From GCA-2687025 sp964473525 (GTDB taxonomy: Bacteria; Poribacteria; WGA-4E; GCA-2687025), in contig CAYYPK010000008.1 of assembly GCA_964473525.1 (NCBI GenBank), positions 62,001 through 126,000 on the forward strand: a DNA stretch of 64,000 nt. The letters are read 5' to 3'. Both the position numbers and the translations under genes were made by a program. Positions 1 through 9,379 of this stretch are shown here, piece by piece. A model generated the notes under the pieces. That model was not told where the DNA came from, ran no database searches, and saw nothing but the letters and a program-made list of their open reading frames with translations. The first letter of the stretch is position 1. Each line of letters opens with the position of its first letter.

Positions 1-6
1 GGTAGT

Positions 7-1896
7 ATGCCGGCACGCTCCACGAGCCTTCGCGCGACGTTACTCGGGCTGGCGTTGCTGCCGGTCACCATCTACTGGATGAGCGTCGCTGAGCTCAAGT
101 ACGACTCCCAAGCGACCGCCCTGCCGATCTTCGTCTATCCCGTGTGCGCCCTATTCGTGCTTGCGCTTGTCAACCTCCTCGCCCGGCGCGTCTCACCCCG
201 CGCCGCGCTACGTCCAGGCGAGTTGCTGACGGTCTACGTGATGCTCGTCGTCGGGACGTCCTTGGGTGCGTACGGCATGATGCAGGATCTGTTCGCGGTC
301 GTGACGCATCCTTACCGCTACGCGACGCCCGAGAACGAATGGCGCGAGCTGTTCTTCCACTACATCCCGCCCTCCCTGACGCCCACCGACCCCGTTGCAC
401 TCGACGCGTATTACGTGGGCGAGTCCACTCTACACACACGGCGCCATCTCACGGCGTGGGCGCGTCCAGCGGCTGCGTGGAGCGCGTTCACGCTCTTGCT
501 TCTGTGGATCATGCACTGCATCAACGCGTTGCTGAGGAAGCAGTGGATCCGGCAGGAGCGGCTCGTCTTCCCCATCGTGCAGTTGCCGCTCGCGCTCGCG
601 AACTCCACGTCGTTCCTCGCGCAGCCGCTGCTATGGGTGGGCTTCGGAATCGTCGCCGTCGTCGACATCGTCAACGGCCTCCACGTGTTGTTCCCCAGCG
701 TGCCGGGCCTGAATGTGAAGCTCTACGACATCGGTCGCTTCCTGGCGGAGAAGCCGTGGAGCGCGATGGGCACGACGCGGACATCGCTCTACCCGTTCAT
801 GGTGGGCATCGGCTTCTTCCTACCGCTGGATCTGTCGTTCTCGTGCTGGGTGTTCTTCGTCCTGCGCCAACTCATGAAGGTCGGCGCCAGCCTTGTCGGT
901 AGCCAGCGCCTTCCTCAGTTCCCTTACTTCCACGAGCAGGCCGCTGGATCCTGGGCGGGGCTCTGCGCTATCGCCCTATGGATGGGGCGGCGTCATCTTC
1001 GCGAGGCGCTAGCGCAGGCAATCCGCGGCGGGCGAGGGCCGGACGAGCCCATGAGCTACCGCACGGCGTTCCTTGGTCTACTCGCCGGGTCGGTGGGGTT
1101 GATGCTCTTCTGTCGCCTGGTGGGCCTGTCCGTGGCGTATGGCGGCGTGTTCTTCGCGCTGTACTTCGCGATCGCTGTGGCGGTGACACGGATCCGCGCG
1201 GAGTTTGGCGCCCCACATGGCATCTTCAATCACCCGCTGAACATCATGGTGACGGCGCTCGGCACAGGCGCGATGGGCGGACAGAACCTGACAGCCATGT
1301 CGTTCCTGTTCTGGTTCAACCGCGGGTACCGCCCGCACCCGATGCCCAACCAGTTGGAGGCATACAAACTCGCCAGCTCTGGCCAGATGGACGCGCGCCG
1401 GTTGCTTGCTGCCATGCTGCTCGCCGCGGTCGTCGGCGTCGTCGCCGTGTTCTGGATCGACCTGGCTCTCATCTACCGAGACGGCGCGACCGCAGGGCTC
1501 AGCTCGTTCCGACTGTGGGTAGGAAACGGCGCGTTCACGAATCTCGGCCGCTGGCTCTCGTACCCCCGCGACCCTGACTACCTGCGCGTTGGTTTCATGG
1601 GCGTCGGGGCAGCAGCGGTCTCGGTCCTGCATGCGCTCCGCCTTCGCTTCATCGCCTGGCCGTTCCATCCTGCTGGGTATGCCCTTGCAGTTAGTTTCGC
1701 GGTGGATTACTTCTGGTTCCCGCTCCTCCTGGCGTGGGCGCTGAAGTTCGCGGTGCTGCGAGTCGGGGGTGTTGGCGGCTACCGACGCGCCATCCCCTTC
1801 TTCCTTGGGCTTATCCTGGGCGACCTCGCTGTTGGCGGGCTGTGGATGATCTTCGGCGTCGCCACGGGGCGTCAGGTGTACATGTTCTTCATCTGA
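7..1896 (+). CDS. DUF6785/DUF6784-like polytopic membrane protein
   Basis: The 629-residue product is mostly hydrophobic, with roughly a dozen predicted membrane segments. The first follows a short positively charged N-terminus, and polar loops lie around residues 95-150 and 430-470. The overall pattern, including an RPGELLTVYVM-type segment near residue 70 and a conserved RAEFGAPHG region near residue 398, resembles the DUF6785/DUF6784 membrane proteins that I associate with Poribacteria and Planctomycetes. No transport or enzyme activity is established for that family, so I assign none. Only six bases are visible upstream, so the true start could lie outside the window. It is followed by a 130-base gap and the truncated SDR copy, so no operon partner is evident. 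Confidence 0.75.
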   Translation: MPARSTSLRATLLGLALLPVTIYWMSVAELKYDSQATALPIFVYPVCALFVLALVNLLARRVSPRAALRPGELLTVYVMLVVGTSLGAYGMMQDLFAVVTHPYRYATPENEWRELFFHYIPPSLTPTDPVALDAYYVGESTLHTRRHLTAWARPAAAWSAFTLLLLWIMHCINALLRKQWIRQERLVFPIVQLPLALANSTSFLAQPLLWVGFGIVAVVDIVNGLHVLFPSVPGLNVKLYDIGRFLAEKPWSAMGTTRTSLYPFMVGIGFFLPLDLSFSCWVFFVLRQLMKVGASLVGSQRLPQFPYFHEQAAGSWAGLCAIALWMGRRHLREALAQAIRGGRGPDEPMSYRTAFLGLLAGSVGLMLFCRLVGLSVAYGGVFFALYFAIAVAVTRIRAEFGAPHGIFNHPLNIMVTALGTGAMGGQNLTAMSFLFWFNRGYRPHPMPNQLEAYKLASSGQMDARRLLAAMLLAAVVGVVAVFWIDLALIYRDGATAGLSSFRLWVGNGAFTNLGRWLSYPRDPDYLRVGFMGVGAAAVSVLHALRLRFIAWPFHPAGYALAVSFAVDYFWFPLLLAWALKFAVLRVGGVGGYRRAIPFFLGLILGDLAVGGLWMIFGVATGRQVYMFFI

Positions 1897-1913
1897 CCGC
1901 GACGCTGCAGATT

Positions 1914-2035
1914 GCAGGCGACAAGGCCAGCGTTGTGCCTACACACGGTAGGCACTGGGCTCACGGCGGTCGTGCGCGACGGATCGAGCGCGGCGACAGC
2001 GGCACAACAGAAGGGCGACAAGCACAGGCATGCAC
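1914..2035 (+). repeat. Left copy of a duplicated HEAT/SDR upstream segment
   Basis: This stretch upstream of the truncated SDR copy is recognisably related to the stretch upstream of the intact SDR gene. CAGCGTTGTGCCT at 1928-1940 matches CAGCGTTGTGTCT at 3395-3407, and both are followed by similar GGCA..TG..GCTCAC blocks at matching distance. The similarity shows that the duplication included about 100 bases of upstream DNA as well as the SDR 5' end. Confidence 0.5.
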
Positions 2036-2254
2036 ATGAAGCCGCACGGGATAGCCCGTTTCGAGGGTCGGGCAGCCCTGGTGACGGGTGGGGCGTCTGG
2101 AATCGGTCGGGCCACGGCAGTGCGACTCGCCGATGAGGGCGCGCGCGTGATCGCCACGGACAACAGCGTGGAACTCGGCGCCGAGACCGTTGGCCATCCG
2201 CGTGACGCGGGCGGCGACGCGTCTTGGTGGCCCCAGCCCGTGTTGCGGCCTTGA
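2036..2254 (+). pseudogene. Truncated SDR oxidoreductase, N-terminal fragment
   Basis: The reading frame encodes an SDR N-terminus with the cofactor motif TGGASGIGRAT. It is nearly collinear with the first 64 residues of the intact SDR at 3477-4274, including RLADEGARVI and LGAETVGH. Similarity ends abruptly near base 2223, after the GDAS residues, and the frame then stops at 2254. The catalytic Tyr-Lys half of the fold is absent, so the product cannot be an active oxidoreductase. It is best read as the remnant of a partial duplication. ATG at 2030 is an alternative start six bases upstream. Confidence 0.8.
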
Positions 2255-2366
2255 TGCATACTCCTTCACGGAGGCCCGGGTCGCCATGCGCGAGAAGCCG
2301 TGGGCAAGGACGCTGACGCTCAGTAGTCCACCGCGCGACCGCAACACTGACGGCGGAGACACAATC

Positions 2367-3083
2367 ATGGCCCATGCCAAAGCACAAGGAATCCGGCTCG
2401 TCACGCTCTTAGGCATCGCGTTGACCCTGACCGGCTGTGGGTCCAGCGTCGACCCACGGCTCGGGCCACGCGTCGAGGCCCTGCGCGCGTATCGGACCGA
2501 CCCCAACCCAGACCACGAGGCCGTCCGCGCCATGGTAGAGATAGGGGCCCCGGCAGTCCCAGCCCTCGTAGACCTCCTTCGAGACGAGGAGCGGTTCATC
2601 CGGCGTGGCGCAGCCTACGCCCTCGGTGGCATCGGCCCGGACGCCAAGGGCGCCCTACCCGCCATAGTCGACACCCTATCCGACGGAGCCCAGGGCAACT
2701 GGGTCGTCCGCCAGGCCTGCGTCTACGCGCTTGTGCACATTGGCCTGGAGGCCGACGTGATGCTGCCTACGATGTTCGCGCTTCTGGACGACAACAGCCT
2801 GACTGTCCGTGGCGCTGCAGTCGACGTGCTGCTTCCGTTCGGGACGCGCATTGTCCCGGACTTCGTTGAGATACTGGTGTCCAACGACCGGGACGCGGCG
2901 CGCATGGCGCAGAGCGCCCTCCGCAGGATCGGCGAACCGGCGGTACCGGCTCTGAGCCAACTCCTCCATTCCGAGCATGAGGGCACGCGGAACAGGGCCG
3001 TGGGATTGCTCCTCGGTATCGGATCACCAGAAGCCATCCACGCGATCGACCACATGTACGACGAGCGGCCCCCCAGCCCCTGA
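2367..3083 (+). CDS. HEAT-repeat lipoprotein
   Basis: The 238-residue product begins with a signal peptide and a lipobox-like LTLTGC near residues 17-22, so it should be lipidated on Cys22 and exported. From about residue 40 it consists of short helical repeats of HEAT type (PALVDLLRDEERFIRRGAAYALGGIG and similar), each about 30-35 residues long. HEAT arrays usually act as protein-binding scaffolds, and I cannot name a partner. The same frame is open further upstream, but ATG 2367 is the only start that places the signal peptide at the N-terminus. It lies between the broken and the intact SDR copies. Confidence 0.75.
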   Translation: MAHAKAQGIRLVTLLGIALTLTGCGSSVDPRLGPRVEALRAYRTDPNPDHEAVRAMVEIGAPAVPALVDLLRDEERFIRRGAAYALGGIGPDAKGALPAIVDTLSDGAQGNWVVRQACVYALVHIGLEADVMLPTMFALLDDNSLTVRGAAVDVLLPFGTRIVPDFVEILVSNDRDAARMAQSALRRIGEPAVPALSQLLHSEHEGTRNRAVGLLLGIGSPEAIHAIDHMYDERPPSP

Positions 3084-3476
3084 CACCTAGGCCCACGGCG
3101 TGTCGCGCCAGGGCAGCGGGCCTGGCCGGAGCGGGCGCACGTTGCTTCGTCCTTGAGAGCGGGCGAACGGCGGGATAAGGTAACCCCAGGTTCGCCCTGC
3201 GGCGTACGTGGCGCCGCCGCGTCGCGCGGGCCCATCTCAGTCTCCTCCCAGAGGGAAGACGTGCGCAGTCAGGCGATCTGAGGCGGGCGACGGTCCACGC
3301 TGGAAGCATCTGCACCGCGTAGTCAGGATCTGGCCCGCAGCGCTCGTGGTGGCGCCTTCGCTGAACGACGACAATGGCAAGCTGCGGCGCGAGTCAGCGT
3401 TGTGTCTGCGCGTAAGGCAATGCGCTCACACCGGGCGAGCCGACGACACGACCCCACGAAAGCGGGACCGACATCC
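3084..3476 (+). other. Gene-free stretch with a HEAT-repeat relic
   Basis: There is no intact gene in this 393-base gap. The + frame at about 3328-3411 reads like a single decayed HEAT repeat (ALVVAPSLNDDNGKLRRES), without a start or a neighbouring repeat. It directly abuts the segment shared with 1914-2035. I read it as debris of a HEAT gene that once preceded the SDR gene. Confidence 0.4.
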
Positions 3477-4274
3477 ATGACGATGAATCCGCACGGGATA
3501 CGGCGATTCCAGGGCCGGGTTGCCCTCGTGACGGGCGGGGCGTCCGGGATCGGTCGGGCCACCGCAGCGAGGCTTGCCGACGAGGGAGCCCGCGTGATCG
3601 TCGCGGACAACAACGCGGAACTCGGCGCCGAGACCGTTGGCCATCTCCGGGACGCGGGCGGTGACGCGTCGTTCGTGGAAGTCGACCTGGCGGACGACGC
3701 CTCCGTGCAGGCCGCTGCGCGCGAGGTCATCGATGAGGTCGGGTCGCTAGACATGCTCGTCAACAACGCCGCCATATTGCGCTCGGGGAGAATCGAGGAC
3801 GGCGGATGGATCGACAACTGGGAGCCAGAGACAGCGATTGGGCTGCGCGGCTGGGTGCTCATGACGCAGGCGCTGCTCCCCGCGCTGAGGCAGACCAGCG
3901 GCTCGATCGTCAACATCTCCTCGGAAGGCGGCTTCCTGGGTCGGCAGGGCCAGTGGGTCTACGATGCCATTAAGGCGGCGCTCGTCTCTGTCACGAAGAC
4001 TATGGCGGCCGAGTTCGTCGGTTACGGCATCCGTGTCAACGCCGTGGCGCCGGGGTGGGTCGTCACGGAGATGCACTTCGGACACGGAGCTGACGCCCCA
4101 GCGCGGAAGAAACAGCTCGAGGAGTCGCCGATCAAGTCGTGCATCATGAAGCGGACGTGCGCGCCTGCGGAGATCGCCTCTGCGGTCGCCTTCCTCCTGA
4201 GCGAGGACGCCTCGTACATGACGGGAACCACGATTCACGTCGACGGCGGCAGAGCAGGTATGTCGGTAGGCTAG
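3477..4274 (+). CDS. SDR-family NAD(P)-dependent oxidoreductase
   Basis: The 265-residue product is a classical short-chain dehydrogenase. It has the TGGASGIG dinucleotide-binding loop near residue 20, the NNAA motif, the catalytic serine in NISS, and YDAIK supplying the Tyr-x-x-x-Lys pair. The C-terminus has the usual MTGTTIHVDGG ending. The substrate cannot be deduced, but such enzymes oxidise or reduce alcohols, sugars or 3-oxoacyl groups in the cytoplasm. The start at 3477 is chosen because homology with the truncated copy at 2036 begins there; ATG 3483 is an alternative. It is 61 bases upstream of the PhoX-like gene and may be co-transcribed. Confidence 0.85.
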   Translation: MTMNPHGIRRFQGRVALVTGGASGIGRATAARLADEGARVIVADNNAELGAETVGHLRDAGGDASFVEVDLADDASVQAAAREVIDEVGSLDMLVNNAAILRSGRIEDGGWIDNWEPETAIGLRGWVLMTQALLPALRQTSGSIVNISSEGGFLGRQGQWVYDAIKAALVSVTKTMAAEFVGYGIRVNAVAPGWVVTEMHFGHGADAPARKKQLEESPIKSCIMKRTCAPAEIASAVAFLLSEDASYMTGTTIHVDGGRAGMSVG

Positions 4275-4335
4275 CCGCTCTCGCCTTCAGTGCGCGACAG
4301 ACGCGCGGTGATACAGAACCGAGGATTTGGACGAG

Positions 4336-6069
4336 ATGAAGCTGTCCAGACGGCACTTCCTACGCTCGGCCGGCGCCTACGCAGCCGGCTTTGCGGGTCT
4401 CCGGACGTTCATGGGCGACCCGACCGCTCTGGCCCAGACGCCCGCGCAGGCGCGTCAGTACGGGTTTGGCGACCTCGTCGAGGATCCCGACGGGCTCATG
4501 GATCTCCCACGGGGCTTCTCGTATCACGCCTTCTCACGTGTTGGTGACGAGATGGATGACGGCCTCCTCACACCCGGTCGCCTCGACGGGATGGCGACCT
4601 TCGCAGGCCCCAACGGCTCCACCATCCTGCTGAGGAACCACGAGCTGGACCCAGACGACGGCCTGGGTCCGTTCGGGCCGAGGAATGAGTTGCTGGCAGG
4701 CGCCGACCGAGCGAAGCTCTACGACTTGGGAGGCGGCGCGCTCCCGGCTCCTGGTGGCGTGACGACCCTGGTGTACGACACGGCAGAGCGCCGTCTGGTC
4801 CAATCGTCGCTCAGCCTCGGCGGCACGGTGAGGAACTGCGCTGGCGGCCCCACGCCCTGGAACACCTGGATCACGTGCGAAGAGACGAACGACCGCACGG
4901 GAGCCTTCGGCTCGTTTGCGCGGGACCACGGCTACAACTTCGAGGTCCCGGCGACCGCGACGATGGGTCTTGCCACCCCAGAGCCACTGACGGCGATGGG
5001 ACGGTTCAAACACGAAGCCGTCGCCGTCGACCCCCACAGCGGCATTGTGTATCAGACCGAAGACCGCGACGAAGGTCTGATATACCGCTTCATTCCAGAC
5101 ACCCCTGGCGTCCTCGCAGCGGGCGGACGGCTACAGGCGCTGGTTGTGAAAGGAATGCCGAGCGCGGACACGAGGAACTGGTCGGGACGCGTCATCGCTG
5201 TCGGCGAGCTGCTGGACGTTGAGTGGATAGACATCGCCGACGTCGAGTCGCCCGCGGACAACCTGCGATTCCAGGGGTTCAGTAACGGCGCCGCCCGGTT
5301 CGCTCGTGGCGAGGGGATGTGGTACGGGAACGACTCGGTCTACTTCGCCTGCACGGAAGGTGGCGGCTCGCGCATCGGTCAGATCTGGCGGTACGTGCCG
5401 AGCGCGGCGGAAGGCCAGCCCGGCGAAGCGAGCAACCCGGGATCCCTGTCGCTCTTCATCGAGCCCAACGACCGAGGACTCGTTGAGAACTGCGACAACG
5501 TGACCGTGACACCGTGGGGTGACCTCATCCTGTGCGAGGACGGCTCTGGCGACCAGTTCCTCGTAGGTGTCACGCCCGCCGGCTCCCTGTACAAGTTCGC
5601 GCGGAATGCCTCCAATTCCGACGAGTTGACTGGGGCGACCTTCTCGCCGGACGGAACCACGCTCTTCGTGAACATCCAGGAGCCGGGCATCACGTTCGCG
5701 ATCCAGGGCCCGTGGCATCAGCACGGCGTCTCCGTGCGCCCCCGTGGTCTTGGTCTGACGACGCTGGCGTCGGTGAAGCGACCCAAGTTGCTGCAGAACT
5801 TCCCCAATCCGTTCAACCCGGACACGTGGATCCCGTACCACCTGCCAGAAGACGACGAGGTCACCATCGCCATCTATGCCCTCGGTGGCGACCTCGTGCG
5901 CACGCTTCGCCTGGGTGTCCAACCCGCTGGCGACCATCTCAGCCGCGCGAGTGCGGCTCATTGGGATGGCAGAGACGAAGACGGCGAGTTCGTGGCGAGC
6001 GGCGTCTACGTCTACCTGTTTAAGACGCCGCGGTACACGGCGATGAAGCGCCTGACTGTCCGGCAATAG
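4336..6069 (+). CDS. Tat-exported PhoX-family (DUF839) protein with FlgD-like C-terminal domain
   Basis: The N-terminus carries a twin-arginine signal (SRRHFLRSAG) followed by a hydrophobic stretch, so export of a folded, metal-bearing protein by Tat is expected. Residues of about 40-470 match the PhoX/DUF839 beta-propeller family, including NCAGGPTPWNTWITCEET and the HEAVAVDP segment; known PhoX enzymes are calcium/iron alkaline phosphatases. After this comes a FlgD-like Ig domain of about 90 residues that opens with NFPNPFNPDTWIPYHL and ends at the stop codon. This tail resembles a C-terminal sorting domain. TTG at 4327 is an alternative start. Phosphatase activity is inferred from the family only. 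Confidence 0.85.
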   Translation: MKLSRRHFLRSAGAYAAGFAGLRTFMGDPTALAQTPAQARQYGFGDLVEDPDGLMDLPRGFSYHAFSRVGDEMDDGLLTPGRLDGMATFAGPNGSTILLRNHELDPDDGLGPFGPRNELLAGADRAKLYDLGGGALPAPGGVTTLVYDTAERRLVQSSLSLGGTVRNCAGGPTPWNTWITCEETNDRTGAFGSFARDHGYNFEVPATATMGLATPEPLTAMGRFKHEAVAVDPHSGIVYQTEDRDEGLIYRFIPDTPGVLAAGGRLQALVVKGMPSADTRNWSGRVIAVGELLDVEWIDIADVESPADNLRFQGFSNGAARFARGEGMWYGNDSVYFACTEGGGSRIGQIWRYVPSAAEGQPGEASNPGSLSLFIEPNDRGLVENCDNVTVTPWGDLILCEDGSGDQFLVGVTPAGSLYKFARNASNSDELTGATFSPDGTTLFVNIQEPGITFAIQGPWHQHGVSVRPRGLGLTTLASVKRPKLLQNFPNPFNPDTWIPYHLPEDDEVTIAIYALGGDLVRTLRLGVQPAGDHLSRASAAHWDGRDEDGEFVASGVYVYLFKTPRYTAMKRLTVRQ

Positions 6070-6154
6070 AACAGCCCTCTCCTACTCCCTTGTCGATGCC
6101 CGCCCGCGCTGCCAGAATAGTCGCGGCCCGTACCCTCCGCGCCTGGGGTTTCGG

Positions 6155-9100
6155 ATGCTGGATAAGGATGGCGACTCTACGCGCCTGGAGATGGCCCATG
6201 TCCTGTTCATGGACCTCGTGGGTTACTCGCGCCTCTCCATCGAGGAACAGCACAGTCGCATAGGCGCATTGCAGGAGCTTGTCCGTCTGCGCCCTGCGTA
6301 CAAGCGCGCCGAGTCCGAGGGCGCGTTGCTCGCGCACCCAGCCGGTGATGGAATGGCGCTCGCCTTCTTCGGCGACCCCTCATCTCCTGCCCAGTGCGCG
6401 CTCGAAGTGGCGGGAGCCGTCGCTGAGCGGAGCGATCTGCCGCTCCGCATGGGTATCCACACCGGCACGATCCACCGCGCCGAGGACATCAACCGCGCGG
6501 CGAACGTGCGCGGCCCCGGAATCAACCTGGCGCAGCGCGTGATGGACTGCGGCGACGCCGGTCACATCCTCCTGTCCTACACAGCAGCCGACGCCCTCAC
6601 CGACTCCGAGACATGGGTGCCGCGTCTGAGGGATCTCGGGGAGGCGACCGTCAAGCACGGCGTGACGATCCGCCTCTACTGCCTCACATATCGCGGCCTG
6701 GGGAACGCCGAGCGGCCTGCCAAGTTGGGTGCGGCGCCCTCCGATGGCGCGCCGCTTGGCAACCACAATCTGCCTTCGGCGCTCACGAGCCTTATCGGCC
6801 GCGAGGATGAGGTCGAGCAGATCAAGGAACGGCTTTCCTCGTCACGCCTACTGACCCTCACCGGCACGGGTGGCGCCGGCAAGACGCGGCTGTCGATGCG
6901 CGTTGGCGAGGAGATGTTGTCGGCGTTCGCGGACGGGGTGTGGTTCGTGGAGCTGGCGTCGGTGTCCGACCCCGAACTCATACCCGTCGCCCTGGCGGCT
7001 GTCCTGGACGTGCAGGACTCGCCGGAGCAGCCGCTGCTGACGACGCTCGTGCGCTATCTGGACGGGCAGCAGGCCCTCATCATCCTTGACAACTGCGAGC
7101 ATCTGGTCGACGGAGCCGCGGATTTCGCGCGCGATCTGCTTCAGCGGTCACGTGGCCCTCGGATCCTCGCCACCAGCCGTGAGATTCTCGGCGTGAATGG
7201 CGAAGCTACGTGGCGTGTGCGCTCCCTCACCGTTCCCACGCTGGACGAGGAGAGTGGATCGGGCGATGTGGGCAGCTTTGACGCGGTACGGCTCTTCGTG
7301 AACCGCGCGCAGGCGGCGCGGGCGGGCTTCACACTCACCGCCGAGAACGCGCCGATCGTCGCAGCCATCTGCCGACGTGTCGATGGCATTCCGCTGGCGC
7401 TGGAACTCGCGGCGGCGCGCGTGCGCGCGATGTCCGTCGAGCAGATCCACGACCGCCTTGACGAGCGCTTCCGGCTGCTGACCGGTGGCGGCCGGGCGTC
7501 GCCCAGGCGTCAGCAAACGCTGTCCGCCCTCGTGGATTGGAGCTTCCGCCTGCTCGACGAGGACCAGCAGGCGCTGTTCTGCCGGCTAGCGGTCTTCATG
7601 GGAGGGTTCACCGCCGAGGCGGCGGAATCCGTGGGCGCCTGCGATGGCGTGGATGCCTGGGACGTCCTCGACCTGTTGATGCAACTCGTAGACAAGTCGC
7701 TTGTCGTTGTGGAGGAGGGAGTCGCGGGGCCACGCTACCGGATGCTCGAGACGCTAAGGGAGTACGGGTTGGATCGCGGTGTAGAGAGCGGCGAAGCGGA
7801 CGACGCACACCGCCGGCACGCTGAGTACTTCGGGGAGTGGGTCGCGAGTCTGGTGGACGATTGCCAGGGCCCGCGCGAGGTCGAGACGCTCGACCGCATG
7901 GAGGAGGACCACGACAACATCCGACAGGCGCTCCGGTGGGCTCTCGACGGCGATTCCGATACCGCGTGCGTGTACATGCACGGCCTTCGCGTATTCTGGA
8001 GCGACCGCGGCTATCACACTGAGGCGCAGGAATGGCGCACGCGCGCGCTGGACGGGGCCAAGGGGAGCGATAGCGTCGCCGTCGCTCTGGTGCACATGGA
8101 TCGAGCCATGACCGCGATGCATCTGGATCGTGTCGACCAAGCGTTGCCTGACGCGCAGGTCGCAGCGAAGGTATTGGGGGAGGCTGGTCACGCGGTTGGG
8201 GCGGCGTGTGGTGAGCTCGTGTTTGGTGTGACCGACCTGATCGGCGGGCGGCCCAATGAGGCGTATGAGCGCTTTGAGCGCGCGGTAACTCTCATCCGGG
8301 AACAGGGCACTCCCGCGCAGATGGCAAGCACGATGCAAACTCACGCCTGGGTTGTCCACCGTACGGGGGATAGCGCCCACGCGTGGACGCTCGTAGAGGA
8401 GGCCCTCGAAGCGTGCGTCACCACGGGACACGCTGCAGGGCAGGGCATGTGCGTGCAGCTACAGGGAGTCATCCGATTGGAGCAGGGGCGGTACGCGGAC
8501 GCCCGCGCACACCTGGACGACGCCTGGGAGCTGCACGTCCAGGTCAAGAATCAGGACCACCAGGCGTACAACCTCTTTCACCAGGCGCGGCTGGCGGTCG
8601 CCGAGGGAGATTACGTGTCCGCGTATGCCTACACCAAGGCCTACCTGCCACTCGTCCGTCGCCTAGGACGCACGCAAGCGGTCTGTTGGGCCCTGGGCAA
8701 CTGTGGGTCCGCAGCGGCGGCGTCCGGTCGTCACTCCACGGCTGTCGACCACTACCTCGCCGCGCTGAGCGTAGAAGGCGCAGAACCGCAGCACATGCCT
8801 CCGGTACGTCTGGGGCTGTTCGACTCCCTAGTCGCTCAGGGGAACTGGACCGACGCACGAGAGCAACTCGCGCTCGCTGTAGAACCGGCGTACGAGGGCG
8901 AAATCGGGGACGTACGGGCGCGTTGCGTGGAGGCGTATGCGCGGCTGGCCGAGCACGCGGGCGACTACGAATTGGCCGCGCGACTGCTTGCGGCCGCGAC
9001 GGCGTGGCGCGCCGCCCAGCCGGAGCAACCTGTGTGGTGGGGCGACCGTTCGAAGTTCTGGCGCTATGAGTGTGATTTGGCCGAGGAGACGCGCGCGCGC

Positions 9101-9211
9101 GTTGAGCCCACGCTATCCGTGGCGGCGTTCGCGACCGCCTGGGCGGCCGGTGAGGCGATGACGCTCACGGAGGCCCGGTGTCTCGCGGAGTCGACGCTCG
9201 GAGAGGCGTGA
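6155..9211 (+). CDS. Class III cyclase domain / NB-ARC ATPase / TPR regulator
   Basis: The 1018-residue protein has three parts. Residues of about 13-175 form a class III nucleotidyl cyclase homology domain with the metal-binding Asp in LFMDLVGYS, the AGDGMALAFF turn and the GINLAQR segment. Residues of about 205-520 are an AfsR/SARP-like NB-ARC ATPase with a Walker A near residue 236 (GTGGAGKT), a Walker B (ALIILDNCEHL) and the GIPLALELAAARV motif. The remainder is tetratricopeptide-like helical repeats. Such proteins are cytoplasmic signal-transducing ATPases; the ligand and output are unknown. No helix-turn-helix DNA-binding domain is visible. A shorter start at the Met of EMAHVLF is possible. 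Confidence 0.8.
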   Translation: MLDKDGDSTRLEMAHVLFMDLVGYSRLSIEEQHSRIGALQELVRLRPAYKRAESEGALLAHPAGDGMALAFFGDPSSPAQCALEVAGAVAERSDLPLRMGIHTGTIHRAEDINRAANVRGPGINLAQRVMDCGDAGHILLSYTAADALTDSETWVPRLRDLGEATVKHGVTIRLYCLTYRGLGNAERPAKLGAAPSDGAPLGNHNLPSALTSLIGREDEVEQIKERLSSSRLLTLTGTGGAGKTRLSMRVGEEMLSAFADGVWFVELASVSDPELIPVALAAVLDVQDSPEQPLLTTLVRYLDGQQALIILDNCEHLVDGAADFARDLLQRSRGPRILATSREILGVNGEATWRVRSLTVPTLDEESGSGDVGSFDAVRLFVNRAQAARAGFTLTAENAPIVAAICRRVDGIPLALELAAARVRAMSVEQIHDRLDERFRLLTGGGRASPRRQQTLSALVDWSFRLLDEDQQALFCRLAVFMGGFTAEAAESVGACDGVDAWDVLDLLMQLVDKSLVVVEEGVAGPRYRMLETLREYGLDRGVESGEADDAHRRHAEYFGEWVASLVDDCQGPREVETLDRMEEDHDNIRQALRWALDGDSDTACVYMHGLRVFWSDRGYHTEAQEWRTRALDGAKGSDSVAVALVHMDRAMTAMHLDRVDQALPDAQVAAKVLGEAGHAVGAACGELVFGVTDLIGGRPNEAYERFERAVTLIREQGTPAQMASTMQTHAWVVHRTGDSAHAWTLVEEALEACVTTGHAAGQGMCVQLQGVIRLEQGRYADARAHLDDAWELHVQVKNQDHQAYNLFHQARLAVAEGDYVSAYAYTKAYLPLVRRLGRTQAVCWALGNCGSAAAASGRHSTAVDHYLAALSVEGAEPQHMPPVRLGLFDSLVAQGNWTDAREQLALAVEPAYEGEIGDVRARCVEAYARLAEHAGDYELAARLLAAATAWRAAQPEQPVWWGDRSKFWRYECDLAEETRARVEPTLSVAAFATAWAAGEAMTLTEARCLAESTLGEA

Positions 9212-9379
9212 TGGCGTTGGCCCGTGATCCGTCATCCCCCGGCGCGTTGCGGTAGGAGGCGCCGGAGCTATCTCGGGACGGGACGGCGTGCCACCGCAGC
9301 GACGCCTTGACGCGAAGACGACGACGAACATGCGTAAGCACGCCCCTCGCCGTCAACGCACGCTAGCTGAGATGGCGGC

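Noticed and set aside
5131..6066. Minus-strand 311-codon frame opposite the PhoX-like gene
   Set aside because: The + strand has clear PhoX and FlgD-like motifs; the opposite frame is a by-product of high GC.
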